Shown here: positions 25,808-35,649 of the stretch, one piece after another
Layout: every line of letters begins with the position of its first letter
Numbering within the stretch: the first letter of the stretch is position 1
Assembly (NCBI GenBank): GCA_020352495.1
Contig: CP070677.1
Span: forward strand, 3,948,090 to 4,004,360
Length of the DNA stretch: 56,271 bases
From: Candidatus Latescibacterota bacterium
GTDB taxonomy: Bacteria > Krumholzibacteriota > Krumholzibacteriia > WVZY01
Reading direction: 5' to 3'
Translations under genes and position numbers: made by a program
Notes under the pieces: generated by a model
What the model was told of the DNA's origin: nothing
The model's input: the letters and a program-made list of their open reading frames with translations, nothing else
Databases searched by the model: none

Positions 25808-27109
25808 TCAGCTGATCGGTTTGCGTCTACTTGACGAGAGTCTGTCATGCTCTCCCGTGTCGATGATCTCCCGCAGATGACGGACGACCGACCACACGTC
25901 GTGGTAGGTCGAGTAAAGCGGCGAGGGAGCGAACCGGATCACGTTGGGTGGTCTGAAATCGGCCACCACTCCGCGAAGATCCAGTGCCTCTTTGATACCA
26001 AGCGCACCATCATGTCGCGTTAGTGCGACATGCCCTCCTCTCCGTCGGGGTTCGCGCGGCGTCACGACCCGAAAATCGTATGGCGCTTGGGAGAGGAGTT
26101 CGTCTGTGAGATAGATGAGATACGAGGTCATCCGGAGCGATTTTTCGCGGATCTGCTCGATGCCCGCTTCGTTTATCACTTCGAGTGATCCCGCGACTGC
26201 AGCGGCTCCTAGGATACCTGGGGAGGACACCTGCCAGCCACCGGCGCTCTTGGCGTGTTCGAAATCGAGATTCATATCGAACTGACGCTCTTTTACATAA
26301 CCGAACCAGCCTGCGAGCCCGGGGTCACAATCGAAATGTTTGCGGCCCAGGAAAATAAACGCGGGAGCCCCGGGTCCGCCGCAGAGATATTTGTAGCTGC
26401 ACCACATCGCAAAATCGATACACCAGTCATCGAATCGGTGTGGGATGACACCGACAGAGTGAGAACAGTCAAAACCGATCATGATGTCGCGCTCATGCGC
26501 GGCCGTCGTCAGCCGTTCGATGTCGAGCAATTGACCGCTCCGATAGAAGACCGAAGGCAGGTGAACGATGGAAACGTCGTTGGCCATCGCATCGATGATG
26601 TTGTCCTCACTGACGATTCCTGACTCGTCTGGCTCTACAAGAATGAGGTGTTCGCGCCAGTCGAGACCGTGAAGGGATATCTGACTCTTGAGTGCGTAGA
26701 TATCCGTTGGGAAATCCATCGTGCTGGCGATGATCTTTTTTCTTCCAAGGGCGGGACGGTAGAAGGTACTAACAAGCGAATGAATATTGAATGTCGTCGT
26801 TCCCGTGCAGATCACCTCGTCGGGGGATGCGCCGACCAGAGCGGCAGCCACCTCACCGGTTCGCTCGGCCAAGTAGAACCACGGAGGATCTCCATCGAGC
26901 CAGCCTCCGATTCCGAGGTTCCGCCACTCCTTGATTACCCCGCCGACCGCCTGAGCGGCGGTCTTTGGCATAAGCCCGAGCGAGTTGCCAAGCATGTAGA
27001 TCTTGCCGGGGATCATGTCAAAACGCTCGCGCAATGATGCCAGCGGATCGTTGGAATCGAGCCGTCGCGCGAACGATTCGTCTGATTTGAAGGTGTCAAT
27101 TGCTGTCAT
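25808..27109 (-). CDS. kynU: Kynureninase
   Basis: PLP enzyme (EC 3.7.1.3) that splits kynurenine to anthranilate and alanine, or 3-hydroxykynurenine to 3-hydroxyanthranilate. With the start at 27109 the protein has 433 residues. Visible motifs are YMLGNSLGLMPKTA near the N-terminus, TGTTTFNIHSLVSTFYRP, MIGFDCSHSVGVIPH, the PLP-lysine segment WCSYKYLCGGPGAP (Lys240) and GGWQVSSPGILG. The C-terminal domain has RGGHVALTRHDG and VIRFAPSPLY. A longer frame to 27172 is rejected because a TATAAT box lies inside it. No other tryptophan-catabolic or NAD-synthesis gene is near. Confidence 0.95.
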   Translation of the reverse strand: MTAIDTFKSDESFARRLDSNDPLASLRERFDMIPGKIYMLGNSLGLMPKTAAQAVGGVIKEWRNLGIGGWLDGDPPWFYLAERTGEVAAALVGASPDEVICTGTTTFNIHSLVSTFYRPALGRKKIIASTMDFPTDIYALKSQISLHGLDWREHLILVEPDESGIVSEDNIIDAMANDVSIVHLPSVFYRSGQLLDIERLTTAAHERDIMIGFDCSHSVGVIPHRFDDWCIDFAMWCSYKYLCGGPGAPAFIFLGRKHFDCDPGLAGWFGYVKERQFDMNLDFEHAKSAGGWQVSSPGILGAAAVAGSLEVINEAGIEQIREKSLRMTSYLIYLTDELLSQAPYDFRVVTPREPRRRGGHVALTRHDGALGIKEALDLRGVVADFRPPNVIRFAPSPLYSTYHDVWSVVRHLREIIDTGEHDRLSSSRRKPIS

Positions 27110-27121
27110 GTTCGACGTGTC

Positions 27122-27149
27122 ATTATAAATGATCTGTGAGAACCCGCAA
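27122..27149 (-). promoter_or_regulatory. Putative promoter immediately upstream of kynureninase
   Basis: On the minus strand a perfect TATAAT (27122-27127) follows a weak TTGCGG (27144-27149) by 16 bases. The -10 box ends only 12 bases before the ATG at 27109, so the transcript would have almost no leader. Confidence 0.4.
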
Positions 27150-27173
27150 CTAACAAAGACCGGAGTCATCATA

Positions 27174-27214
27174 ACAACCGCCCCGGCAGACCTCGCCAGG
27201 GCGGTTGTGCTTTT
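27174..27214 (+). terminator. Strong hairpin between protease and kynureninase genes
   Basis: A perfect 10-bp inverted repeat (ACAACCGCCC at 27174-27183 and GGGCGGTTGT at 27199-27208) encloses a 15-base loop. On the plus strand it is followed by GCTTTT; on the minus strand, in which the protease gene is read, it is not followed by a U-run. It may still stop or stabilise the protease transcript. Confidence 0.4.
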
Positions 27215-27260
27215 CCTGTTCGGCGCTCACGAATTACGGGAGCGCAACATGCGGGGACGC

Positions 27261-30200
27261 CTACTTGATGAGCATCATCTTCCTGGATTCCGTCATATCT
27301 CCCGCTTTTATCCGGTAGATATAGATCCCGGAGCTCAATGATGACGCATCAAATTCCACATGATGAGGACCGGCATCCTTCGATTCATCGACAAGCGTCG
27401 CGACTCTCCGACCCGCAATGTCGAAGATCTCGAGTCTGACGTGTGATGCCTTCGCCAGGCTAAACGAGATCGTTGTCGTCGGGTTGAACGGGTTCGGATA
27501 GTTCTGCGATAGCGAGAACCGATGGGGTGCGAGCGGCTCACTGGTCTTCATGACGGCGATGTCACCCGCGGTGGCGCCACCGGTCAACCCGCGGAACTCG
27601 ATCTCGTCGATATAAACGTCATCCGCGTTACCGCTGGCGTCGCACATAAAGCGTAGCCTGGCATTGGTCGAGTAGTTGTACGTGCCTTTGGGAATCGACA
27701 CCACCTTGTTGTAGAAGACTCCGTTGTCAAAATCGATCCCCTGGGCGTACACCGCGACGGTGTGCCAGCTAAACCCGTCGTAGTACTGCACCCAGAAGTC
27801 TTCATTGGAGTTGTCCATGCTCTGGGCGCGGAACCAGAACTCGACCTCCAGATCGGCATAACCTGTCACGTCGTAACCAACGGTGTGGTAAAACGAGGAC
27901 GCCACACCGCTGTTGTCCTGGATGTCCGCTGCGGCGATGCCCTGGTGGGCATATGTTCCACCGGTGTAGCGAGAACAGTCACCACCACCGTCCGTGTAGC
28001 TGCCCCAGCCGCCTTCGAAATCATCATACGTTATGACCGTCCAACCACCCGCGCTCACCGTGATGTAATCGGTCTTTGTTTCCGTGTCCTCTCCGACAGC
28101 GTTGGTCGCCGTTAGGGACACCGTATACGTGCCCGTGGCGGTGTATTCGTGTGACGGGTTCTGTTCGGTCGACGTACCGCCGTCACCAAACGTCCAGCTC
28201 CAGCTCGTGGGACTGCCCGTTGACTGGTCCGTGAAGTCAACCGTGAGCGGCACGGCACCCGACGTGGGACTTCCGACGAACTCCGCCACCGGAGGCGATG
28301 GTCCCACCGCGGTGACACTGATATCGTCGTACGCGTGACCATCCGTCGTGATCGGATAGTTGTCATACTGTTGGAACTTGATGACGAAGGTGTTGGTCAG
28401 GCTCAGACCGTTCGCTGCAGCAAGCGCGTCCACATCAAGCGTGAAATTATTCCACACGTTGTTCGTGTAGCTCGCGCTGTTCAGATCCTGAACCTTCACA
28501 AAGCTCGAGCCCCCGTTATCGGAGAAGTAGACACCGTCCTGGCTGTGGGTTTCATCGCTAAAGTCCTTCCACCAGAACTCTAGGTCCACGTCAGTGTGGG
28601 GGGCCAGGTTGACATGCAACCACGCCTCGTTTTGTGAGTAGGTGCCACTGGTTGTAACGTCCATGACCATGTGATAGGAACCGGAGTGCGGCGTATTGGA
28701 TGTGAGGAGTCGAATACGCCCGTTACCGGTGCTCGCCGTGGTCCAGTACTCGTCGAAGCTGCCCGACTCGAAGCCCGTTGTGTATGGCAGACTGGCGTAT
28801 CCGCTGCTCGGCTCGGTCACGGTGATGTAATCGGTCTTTGTCTCCGTGTCCTGTCCGTGGGCGTTTGTTGCCGTCAGGGACACCGTATACGTCCCGGGGT
28901 TAGTGTACTCGTACGACGGGTTCTGAGCGGTCGACGTGCCGCCATCACCAAACGTCCAGCTCCAACTCGTGGGATCGTTCGTCGACTGGTCGGTGAAGTT
29001 AACCGTCAGCGGCGCGTCCCCCGACGTCGGATTGCCAACGAACTCGGCCACAGGAGGCTGCGGTGCCGTCACGGTGATGTAGTCCGTCTTTGTCTCTGTG
29101 TCCTGTCCGTACGCGTTTGTTGCCGTCAGGGACACCGTGTACGTCCCGGGGTTGGTGTACTCGTATGACGGATTCTGCGCGGTCGACGTGCCGCCATCAC
29201 CGAACGTCCAGCTCCAGCTCGTGGGATTGCCCGTCGATTCATCGGTAAAATCAACTGTCAGCGGAGCTACCCCCGAAGTCGGAGTGCCGCTGAAGGCGGC
29301 CACCGGCGGCGGCGGCTCGGTCACGGTGATGTAGTTTGTCTTTGTCTCCGTGTCCTGTCCGTACGCGTTGGTCGCTGTCAGGGAAACCGTATATGTGCCC
29401 GCGGCGGTATATTCGTACGACGGATTCTGTGCGGTGGATGTGCCGCCGTCACCAAAGGTCCAGCTCCAGCTCGTGGGATTACCCGTTGACAGGTCAGTGA
29501 AGTCAACCGTCAGGGGTACGAGACCCGATGTCGGATTACCGACGAAGTCTGCCACCGGAGGAGGTGGTGTCGATGCCGTAACACTGATATCGTCGTACGC
29601 GTGACCATCCGTCGTGATGGGATAGTTGTCATACTGCTGGAACTTGATGACAAAGGTGCTGGTCATGCCCAGACCGTTCGCTGCAGCAAGCGCGTCCACA
29701 TCAAGCGTGAAATTATTCCACACGTTGTTCGTGTAGCTTCCACCGTTCAGATCCTGAACCTTGACAAAGCTCGTGCCGCCGTTATCTGAGAAGTAGACAC
29801 CGTCCTGGGTGTGTGTTTCATCGCTGAAGTCCTTCCACCAGAACTCAAGGTCTACGTCGCTTTGTCCGGCGAGATTGACGTGCAGCCACGCTTCATTTTG
29901 TGTGTAGCCGCCGCTGGACGGATCGTCCATCACCATGTGATAGGAACCGGAGTGCGGGGTATTGGTTGTGAGGAGTCGGACACGACCGTCATCGGTGCTC
30001 GTCGTTGTCCAGTACTGATCGAAAATCCCCGACTCAAAGCCGGTGGTATAGGGCAATGTGGCATAGCCACTGCCCGGTTCGGTTACATGGATATAGTCCG
30101 TCTTCGTCTCGTCGTCGGATCCGTAGGCATTGGTAACGGTCAACGTAACCGTGTAATAGCCGGGGTTGTTATACGTATACGACGGATTCTGTGCACTCGA

Positions 30201-31880
30201 CGTCCCGCCGTCACCAAACGTCCAGCTCCAGCTCGTGGGGCTGCCCGTTGACAGATCGGTGAAATCAACCGTCAGCGGTGCATCGCCGCTGGTTGGCGAG
30301 CCGGTAAACGCCGCTGTCGGTGGGGTCGGTCCACCGCCGCCCACAGCCGCTTCGGCGTCAACCATGCCATAGCCGCTGTAGCGGTCCCAGCCTGCGCCGG
30401 ACTCGACATTGATAATGTCGATCGCGTTGTTGACGAGCTGGTTACGTATTTGCGCCGGTGTCCAGGATGGATTCTGGGATTTGATGAGTCCGCAGACACC
30501 CGCCACATACGGCGTGGCGCACGACGTGCCGTTGAAAAACGGCTCGTAGTCTCCCGGCCGATAACCACCGCTCCCGGCGATATCCGTTGTGGGTAGAATC
30601 GTCGGACCGAGAATGTCCACGGCACCTGCCGCATCCTGGCTGTTCGGTCCGTAGTTCGATCCCCACCAACGCTCACCGTCACAGGTGTAGCCGTTGGGAT
30701 CGGGATTGACACCGGGGTTGCACTCGGAGGAGTTGCTGCTGCTTCGCTTGCGGTCACCGCAGGGCGAAGCGGCACCCACACCAATCACATACGCGTGATT
30801 TGCCGGATAGCTGATGTAGGAATAGTTGTCGTTGCTGGTCGCGGCCAGTATGACAACACCGGCGTTGTGTGCATACGTTATGGCTGCGTCCGTTGCCGGA
30901 TCGTTGCTGACGTATGCACCAAGACTCACGCTGGCGATGTCGGCGCCGTTATCCGCGGCATAGTAAAAGGCGTTCTCGATGGAACTAAAATACATTGTCC
31001 CGGCGCTGTTGGCCACCTTGAGCGGCATGATACGGCAGCCGGGTGAGGCGCCGCAGGCGCCGCGAGCGTTGTTGACCAGAGAGGCCGCCACCCCGGCTCA
31101 ACACGTGCCGTGACCGGCCGCTGCGGAGTTGTCGTCCGGATTGCTGTCGTTGTCCCCAAAGTCGTAACCGCTCACCAGGCTCAGGTCGGGGTGGTCGATG
31201 TCGACACCCGTGTCGATAATTGCGATGAGGATGCTTGAGCTGCCAAAACCCTGGCTTGCATCCCAGGCCGCTTCGGCATTGGCGTCAAAACCGGGTGTGC
31301 CCACCGGCGGTCCGGTGTGGTCCCAGGTTCCTCCCCAATCATAACCGGGCAGCTGGCCTGTGTTGTTGTGACCCCAGTGATCGGGGTAGAGGGGATCGGT
31401 CGGCACGACTGCGGGGAAGGCCACCCAGTCTGGTTTGGCATACTCGACGTTGGGGTCCGCCGCGTAGCGTTTGACAATCTCAAGAATGTCGGAGCCCATC
31501 GGCAATTCGAGCATGTACCAACGATCAATACCGAGCCGCGTCTCTTCGGCTTTGTTTTTCAGCTCGATATATGGACGCGAGATTCTGACGACGCCGATTT
31601 GTCGAGATAAGGCGTCCACCGATGTAATTCCGGTTTGGGGACCGGCCGGTGCGGCGCCTCTCTGGAGGTCGATGTTCAATTTGGAGTGCTCGAGGGCGTC
31701 TTCGGTAAACTTGACCAGGATTCGGTCGGGTGCGTAAGGATTGATAGTCTCGGCTGCGGTGACAAAACCCTTCTGCACCGGTGAGAACTCGCGTGGTGCG
31801 GTGGGTGCAGCCGAGGTGCCGAGGAGAGGCACAAGAACAAATATCAGACAAACAGACAAGATGAGTAATCGTTGCTTCAT
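27261..31880 (-). CDS. Secreted subtilisin-like (S8) protease with PKD domains, interrupted by one in-frame TGA
   Basis: A 1,539-codon gene, starting at 31880 with AGGAG 5 bases ahead. Order: signal peptide (1-25), propeptide, S8 domain with Asp223 in AIIDTGVDIDH, His257 in GHGTC and Ser453 in NGTSCATPYVAG, five PKD domains (each with a WSWTFGDGGTS core), three jelly-roll-like modules and a C-terminal sorting domain (NYPNPFNPTTTI, DIAGRRVATL, SGIYIYRIKAG). Codon 261 (31098-31100) is TGA, directly after GHGTC, and the same frame continues as AGVAASLV without a shift. Relatives have GHGTxCAGV, so the TGA replaces the usual Cys. It could be a nonsense mutation, a sequencing error or recoding. 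All other catalytic parts are intact. Confidence 0.88.
28050..28802 (-). repeat. Internal duplication in protease gene, copy A (jelly-roll plus PKD)
   Basis: This segment and 29316-30068 are near-identical copies at a constant offset of 1,266 bases, encoding one jelly-roll-like module (GYASLPYTTGFESG at its start) followed by one PKD domain. Boundaries are approximate. Confidence 0.75.
29316..30068 (-). repeat. Internal duplication in protease gene, copy B (jelly-roll plus PKD)
   Basis: Second copy of the repeat described for 28050-28802; it begins GYATLPYTTGFESG. Many stretches of over 40 bases are identical between the copies. Two further PKD-coding blocks lie between them. Confidence 0.75.
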
Positions 31881-32730
31881 AGCTACTCCTAACCGTTTGT
31901 GTCTTTGACCCGGGGTCCGGCTGCTGCTTGGCCGATTCGTCCGGGCATATGGCGGGGAATGACACGGGACGCCATCTGCGTCCCCTTCGGCTGGATACTG
32001 CTCGTACTCCTCCTTTCGTTGAAGGTCACGAACCAACGTCGCACCCCTGGTTCCTCCGTTGGGAACGGCCAGGAGCCCGCACTGCAATGTTGGAACATCT
32101 CGGTGGGTGAGTAGTCTCGCCGATTTATGGTGACAGACGCCGTCCTCCGGCGGCGTGACAAACGGGGTGGCTGGCACCGTCGTTTGTGTCATCGGCGTGA
32201 TTCGAAGCCTACTACACGAAAGACCTCGCCATCCACAAAAATGATTTGAAAAATGTTTGCGGAGGACCGGTCAGAAATATTGGGGAGACACGCGACGCTT
32301 GTCAGACTCCTTTCCCGCGGCCAGTGAGACAACGGAACCGTTGCGAAACATTTCTGGAATTTTTTTTCAACAGGTGGCGGTATCAAACGGCTCGAATCGG
32401 AGCAAAACGGTTTGTTGTATGGATCCTGTTTATAGTTCTCGGGAGAGGTGTCATGATCTATTGACAGTTGGTAGCGAGGTAATGAGAAGGTGCGAAGCTG
32501 ACACATCGAGGCCTCCATCGACTTCGATTAGGTCGTATCTGGTTTTACGAATTTGTGATGGGGCCGATCTGGCTCGTCGACTTCGGGCCGAATCCCGCCG
32601 TGCCAGCGATCCCCGAGGGTCTTGACGTCTGGGACGTCCGGGGTTAGTGTGTGTATAAGTAAGACACGGCGCGTCCGCGTGGTGGCGTCGAGACACGGTG
32701 TGAATTCACCCAAATCGGAGGTATCGTAGG
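31881..32730. other. Long intergenic region upstream of protease and metal-uptake operon
   Basis: About 850 bases without a supportable gene. It is divergent: the protease is read leftwards and the metal operon rightwards. Possible RNA structures in the protease leader include a 7-bp perfect hairpin (GGGACGC / GCGTCCC, 31966-31984). Near the metal operon, GACGTC occurs twice three bases apart (32624-32638) and TATAAG lies at 32653-32658, but I could not pair it with a -35 box at normal spacing. A run of eight T lies near 32350 without a stem next to it. Confidence 0.5.
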
Positions 32731-33141
32731 GTGTGGTTAAAAAAAGACGAGTTCAAACGTTCGGTGACACTGGCGCTGACTGTGTGGTTCGCCCTAACGG
32801 CTGCGCTCGTCCAGAGTCTTCATAACCACCGGAGCGACGAATCCGCAACGACGGATTCGTGCCCCACTGTCGGCAATCACCTCCAATCCGGGGCTGGTAT
32901 CTATAGGGACGCAACGTGGTTGACAACTGCCGGCACGCATGAGCTGAATTCACGGATTCACCTCGATTACTGCCCAGCCTGTCTCTTTCTCAACCACTGC
33001 CACCGCGGCGCCGTTGTGTCCGAGGTGCACATCCCGACGCAGGACCCGGACGAGCATCTGTTTCAGTGCGTTGATTCTCGTTATTCCGCTCCGTTTACCG
33101 GCTTCTATTCTTCCCGCGCGCCTCCGATCTCCGTTACATAA
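32731..33141 (+). CDS. Small exported His/Cys-containing protein at head of metal operon
   Basis: A 136-residue protein starting with GTG at 32731, with GGAGG at 32717-32721. A hydrophobic signal segment lies at about residues 11-29, followed by SLHNHRSDES and, further on, a CPACLFLNHCHRG motif in which Cys and His residues could bind a metal ion. It resembles in layout the small DUF2946-type proteins of metal-resistance loci, but I cannot assign it to a family. It is 97 bases upstream of the porin gene and may be the first gene of the zinc/manganese-type operon. It might act as a periplasmic metal chaperone or sensor. That is inference. Confidence 0.65.
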   Translation: MWLKKDEFKRSVTLALTVWFALTAALVQSLHNHRSDESATTDSCPTVGNHLQSGAGIYRDATWLTTAGTHELNSRIHLDYCPACLFLNHCHRGAVVSEVHIPTQDPDEHLFQCVDSRYSAPFTGFYSSRAPPISVT

Positions 33142-33238
33142 CAGAATCTTTTGCCTGTTCTAGTCTGCGGATCCACACCAGCGTCCAGTTGGTGGTTCCG
33201 TCATGTGCTTTGTTGGTACCTTCAACAGAGGTGCGCTT

Positions 33239-34549
33239 ATGCGAATCATTACCATATCATTAGTGTGTTTTATGGTCGTTTCCATTGCCGGAATCGCACC
33301 GGTTTTGGCGCAAGAGAGTTCCCCGCAGGAAGAGGAGGAGAAAAAGACAGAGGAAAAGGATCTCGAAGCGCTTCGTCGCGCCGCCGACGTCGAAGCGACA
33401 AAGGAAGAAGAAGCCAAAGATACAGAGGAAAAAATCGTTTTCGAATCGGGGAATCTGGGGCTCCAGGCGCTCAATCCCGAGATTAGCGTCACGGGCGACA
33501 TGCTCGGGAATTACCAGTCCGGCGATGACGATGCTGTCGACTGGAACACTGTCTTCCGCACACTCGGTCTCCATCTCGAAGCTTACCTGGACCCGTACTC
33601 GCGCTTCAAAGCCGCAGTACCCGTCTCGACCGAGGGCGTCGAACTCGGTGAGGCGTATTTCACACGGTATGGTCTTCCGGGGAACACAAACGCCACGCTT
33701 GGCAAGTTCCGGCAGCAATTCGGCGTGGTAAACCGCTGGCACAAACACGGCCTCGACTGGTTCGATTTCCCGTTGGCACTGAGGTCGGTGTTCGGTCCGG
33801 GAGGGCTCAACCAGATCGGTCTGTCCCTCGAGTGGGGCGCTTCGACCGGCCCCGTCACTCACGGCTTGATGGCGCAGGTGAACGACGGCGCCAACCCGCG
33901 GATATTTGGTCGGAACACGAGAAACCGTCCCAGCATTCTTGGACGCTACACGGCGTACCAGGATCTCTCGCCGAGTACTTATCTCGACATCGGGTTGACC
34001 GGATTGGTCGGCTGGAACGACGCGTGGACCACCGTCGAGACCCTTGTCGATACCACCATCGAAAGATCTTTTGACGATCCACGGCTCGTCGCCGTCTACG
34101 GAGCCGATTTGGTTCTTGTGTGGGAGCCCACCGGCCGCATGCGTTACCGCAACATACAGTGGCGTAGCGAAGCATACTTCGTGAACAAGGAGATATACGC
34201 CCCCGATAATTCGGGCCGCGATCGGCTCAACCCGTGGGGGTTCTACTCGCTGATCCAGGCAAAAGTGTCGCGCACCGTCGAAATCGGTATCCGCTACGAC
34301 TACTTCGAACCCGAGACAAAGGACTACGCATCCCTTAACGACGAGTTATCACTCGTTCCCCTGGCCGTCACCGAAAGCGACGCCTACCGGCACCTGGTGG
34401 GCACGTGGTTGACCTGGTGGCAGAGCCCCTTTGTCAAATTCAGATGCGGATATTCGTACGAAGACGGCACGGGGACCGGACCGGATACCCATCTGGCCCA
34501 ATTCCAGATCGTGTTCGCCGCCGGCCCACACAAACACGAACGTTATTAG
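33239..34549 (+). CDS. Outer-membrane beta-barrel porin of the metal-uptake operon
   Basis: A 436-residue protein with a signal peptide ending VLAQES (about residue 25), then a strongly charged Glu/Lys-rich stretch of about 40 residues (probable coiled coil) and a barrel region rich in alternating aromatic strands, such as LGLHLEAYLDPYSRFKA and GIRYDYFEPETKDYA. Its C-terminus, HLAQFQIVFAAGP, fits a barrel end. The start at 33239 is preceded by AGAGG. It is 20 bases upstream of the binding-protein gene, so it probably lets metal or a metal chelate through the outer membrane. Similar barrels accompany zinc ABC genes in other Gram-negative bacteria. The ligand is unproven. Confidence 0.78.
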   Translation: MRIITISLVCFMVVSIAGIAPVLAQESSPQEEEEKKTEEKDLEALRRAADVEATKEEEAKDTEEKIVFESGNLGLQALNPEISVTGDMLGNYQSGDDDAVDWNTVFRTLGLHLEAYLDPYSRFKAAVPVSTEGVELGEAYFTRYGLPGNTNATLGKFRQQFGVVNRWHKHGLDWFDFPLALRSVFGPGGLNQIGLSLEWGASTGPVTHGLMAQVNDGANPRIFGRNTRNRPSILGRYTAYQDLSPSTYLDIGLTGLVGWNDAWTTVETLVDTTIERSFDDPRLVAVYGADLVLVWEPTGRMRYRNIQWRSEAYFVNKEIYAPDNSGRDRLNPWGFYSLIQAKVSRTVEIGIRYDYFEPETKDYASLNDELSLVPLAVTESDAYRHLVGTWLTWWQSPFVKFRCGYSYEDGTGTGPDTHLAQFQIVFAAGPHKHERY

Positions 34550-34569
34550 AAAAGCGAGGAGTCATCGTC

Positions 34570-35649
34570 ATGAAAAGGTCGTCATTATTGATAGCGTTGC
34601 TCACCACGATTGTCGTGTTCGCAGGACACGCACACGGCACACAGAAGCTCCGGGTCGTTACGACGTTACCGGACTACAAGTTCATCGCCGAGTTCATCGG
34701 TGGCGATCGTGTCGTCGTGGCCGCGATCGTTCAGGGTGACCAGGATGCCCATTTCATCCGACCCAAACCGTCGTTCGTTACGCTTGTCCGCGACGCCGAT
34801 CTGTTGATCTCGACCGGTCTCGACCTCGAGCTGTGGCTGCCAACCGTCGTGAACAAGTCGGGTAACACGCGTGTACGCAGCGGGGAGCCCGGCTACGTCG
34901 CCGCGTCACAGGGAATGAAACTGCTCGAAAAACCCAAGGTGATGTCCCGCTCGGAAGGGGGCGTCCACATTTACGGTAATCCCCACGTCAATTGCAGTCC
35001 GATCAACATGAAAGTCGCCGCCCGCAACATCACTATCGGGCTGATCAAGAACGACCATGAGGGAAAAGACTACTACAACGGCAACCTCGAGAAGCTACTC
35101 GACAAAATCGATCGGATGCTTTTTGGTGATGAGCTGGTGGAGTTCATAGGTGGCGAGACACTCTGCAAGCTCGCCGAGAAAGGGACTCTGATCTCTTTTC
35201 TCCGCGAACACGAGTTCCGTGACAAACCGCTGGTCGACTACCTCGGTGGTTGGGTGGCGGAAATGATGCCGCTGCGTGGGACGCCGATCGTCACCTATCA
35301 CAAGAACTGGGTTTACTTTGTTCGTCTGTTTGGACTGGAAGAGGCCGGGACCATCGAGCCCAAGCCTGGGATCCCCCCGTCGCCCAAGCATGTGACCAAT
35401 CTCGTCGAGCAGATGCGCGCGCGGCAAATCAAAATCCTGCTGGCCGCCAACTATTTCGACGAGCAAAAGATCCGAACCGTGGCGGGTCGTGTGGGCGCCG
35501 AGCCGGTGATCGTCCCGCTGTACGTCGGGGGTGTCCCCGGTGTCACCGACTATTTCCAGCTCGTCGAATTCTGGCTCGACGGCATGCTGGCGGCGGCTTC
35601 GAACAAGGGTCTGATAGACAATGAACGGGTCGGATGGAGGTCGAAATGA
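34570..35649 (+). CDS. Zinc/manganese-type ABC transporter substrate-binding protein (ZnuA-like)
   Basis: Periplasmic binding protein of the A-I (ZnuA/PsaA) family, 359 residues from the ATG at 34570, which follows GAGGAG. It has a signal peptide (about 1-24) and LRVVTTLPDYKFIAEFIGGD, the usual first strand. Candidate metal ligands are the His in DAHFIRPKPS, the His in GNPHVN and the His in VTYHKNW, with an acidic residue near the C-terminus. The long His-rich loop of many zinc-specific members is absent. The stop overlaps the next start as ATGA. Its permease partners follow directly. The metal, Zn or Mn, cannot be told. Confidence 0.9.
   Translation: MKRSSLLIALLTTIVVFAGHAHGTQKLRVVTTLPDYKFIAEFIGGDRVVVAAIVQGDQDAHFIRPKPSFVTLVRDADLLISTGLDLELWLPTVVNKSGNTRVRSGEPGYVAASQGMKLLEKPKVMSRSEGGVHIYGNPHVNCSPINMKVAARNITIGLIKNDHEGKDYYNGNLEKLLDKIDRMLFGDELVEFIGGETLCKLAEKGTLISFLREHEFRDKPLVDYLGGWVAEMMPLRGTPIVTYHKNWVYFVRLFGLEEAGTIEPKPGIPPSPKHVTNLVEQMRARQIKILLAANYFDEQKIRTVAGRVGAEPVIVPLYVGGVPGVTDYFQLVEFWLDGMLAAASNKGLIDNERVGWRSK

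Noticed and set aside
31040-31097. Bacterial SECIS element after the protease TGA
   Set aside because: Only GC-rich stems with poor geometry could be drawn, and the nearest small loop (UCUCU) has no G at its start, so it cannot be claimed.
32345-32365. Terminator at the run of eight T
   Set aside because: No stem directly ahead of the run and no gene ending nearby on that strand.
32189-32518. 109-codon minus-strand frame upstream of the protease
   Set aside because: No ribosome binding site, no signal sequence or domain; composition looks like non-coding DNA.
32622-32658. TTGACG and TATAAG as a promoter for the metal operon
   Set aside because: The spacer is 25 bases, too long for a sigma70 promoter; left as unpaired boxes.
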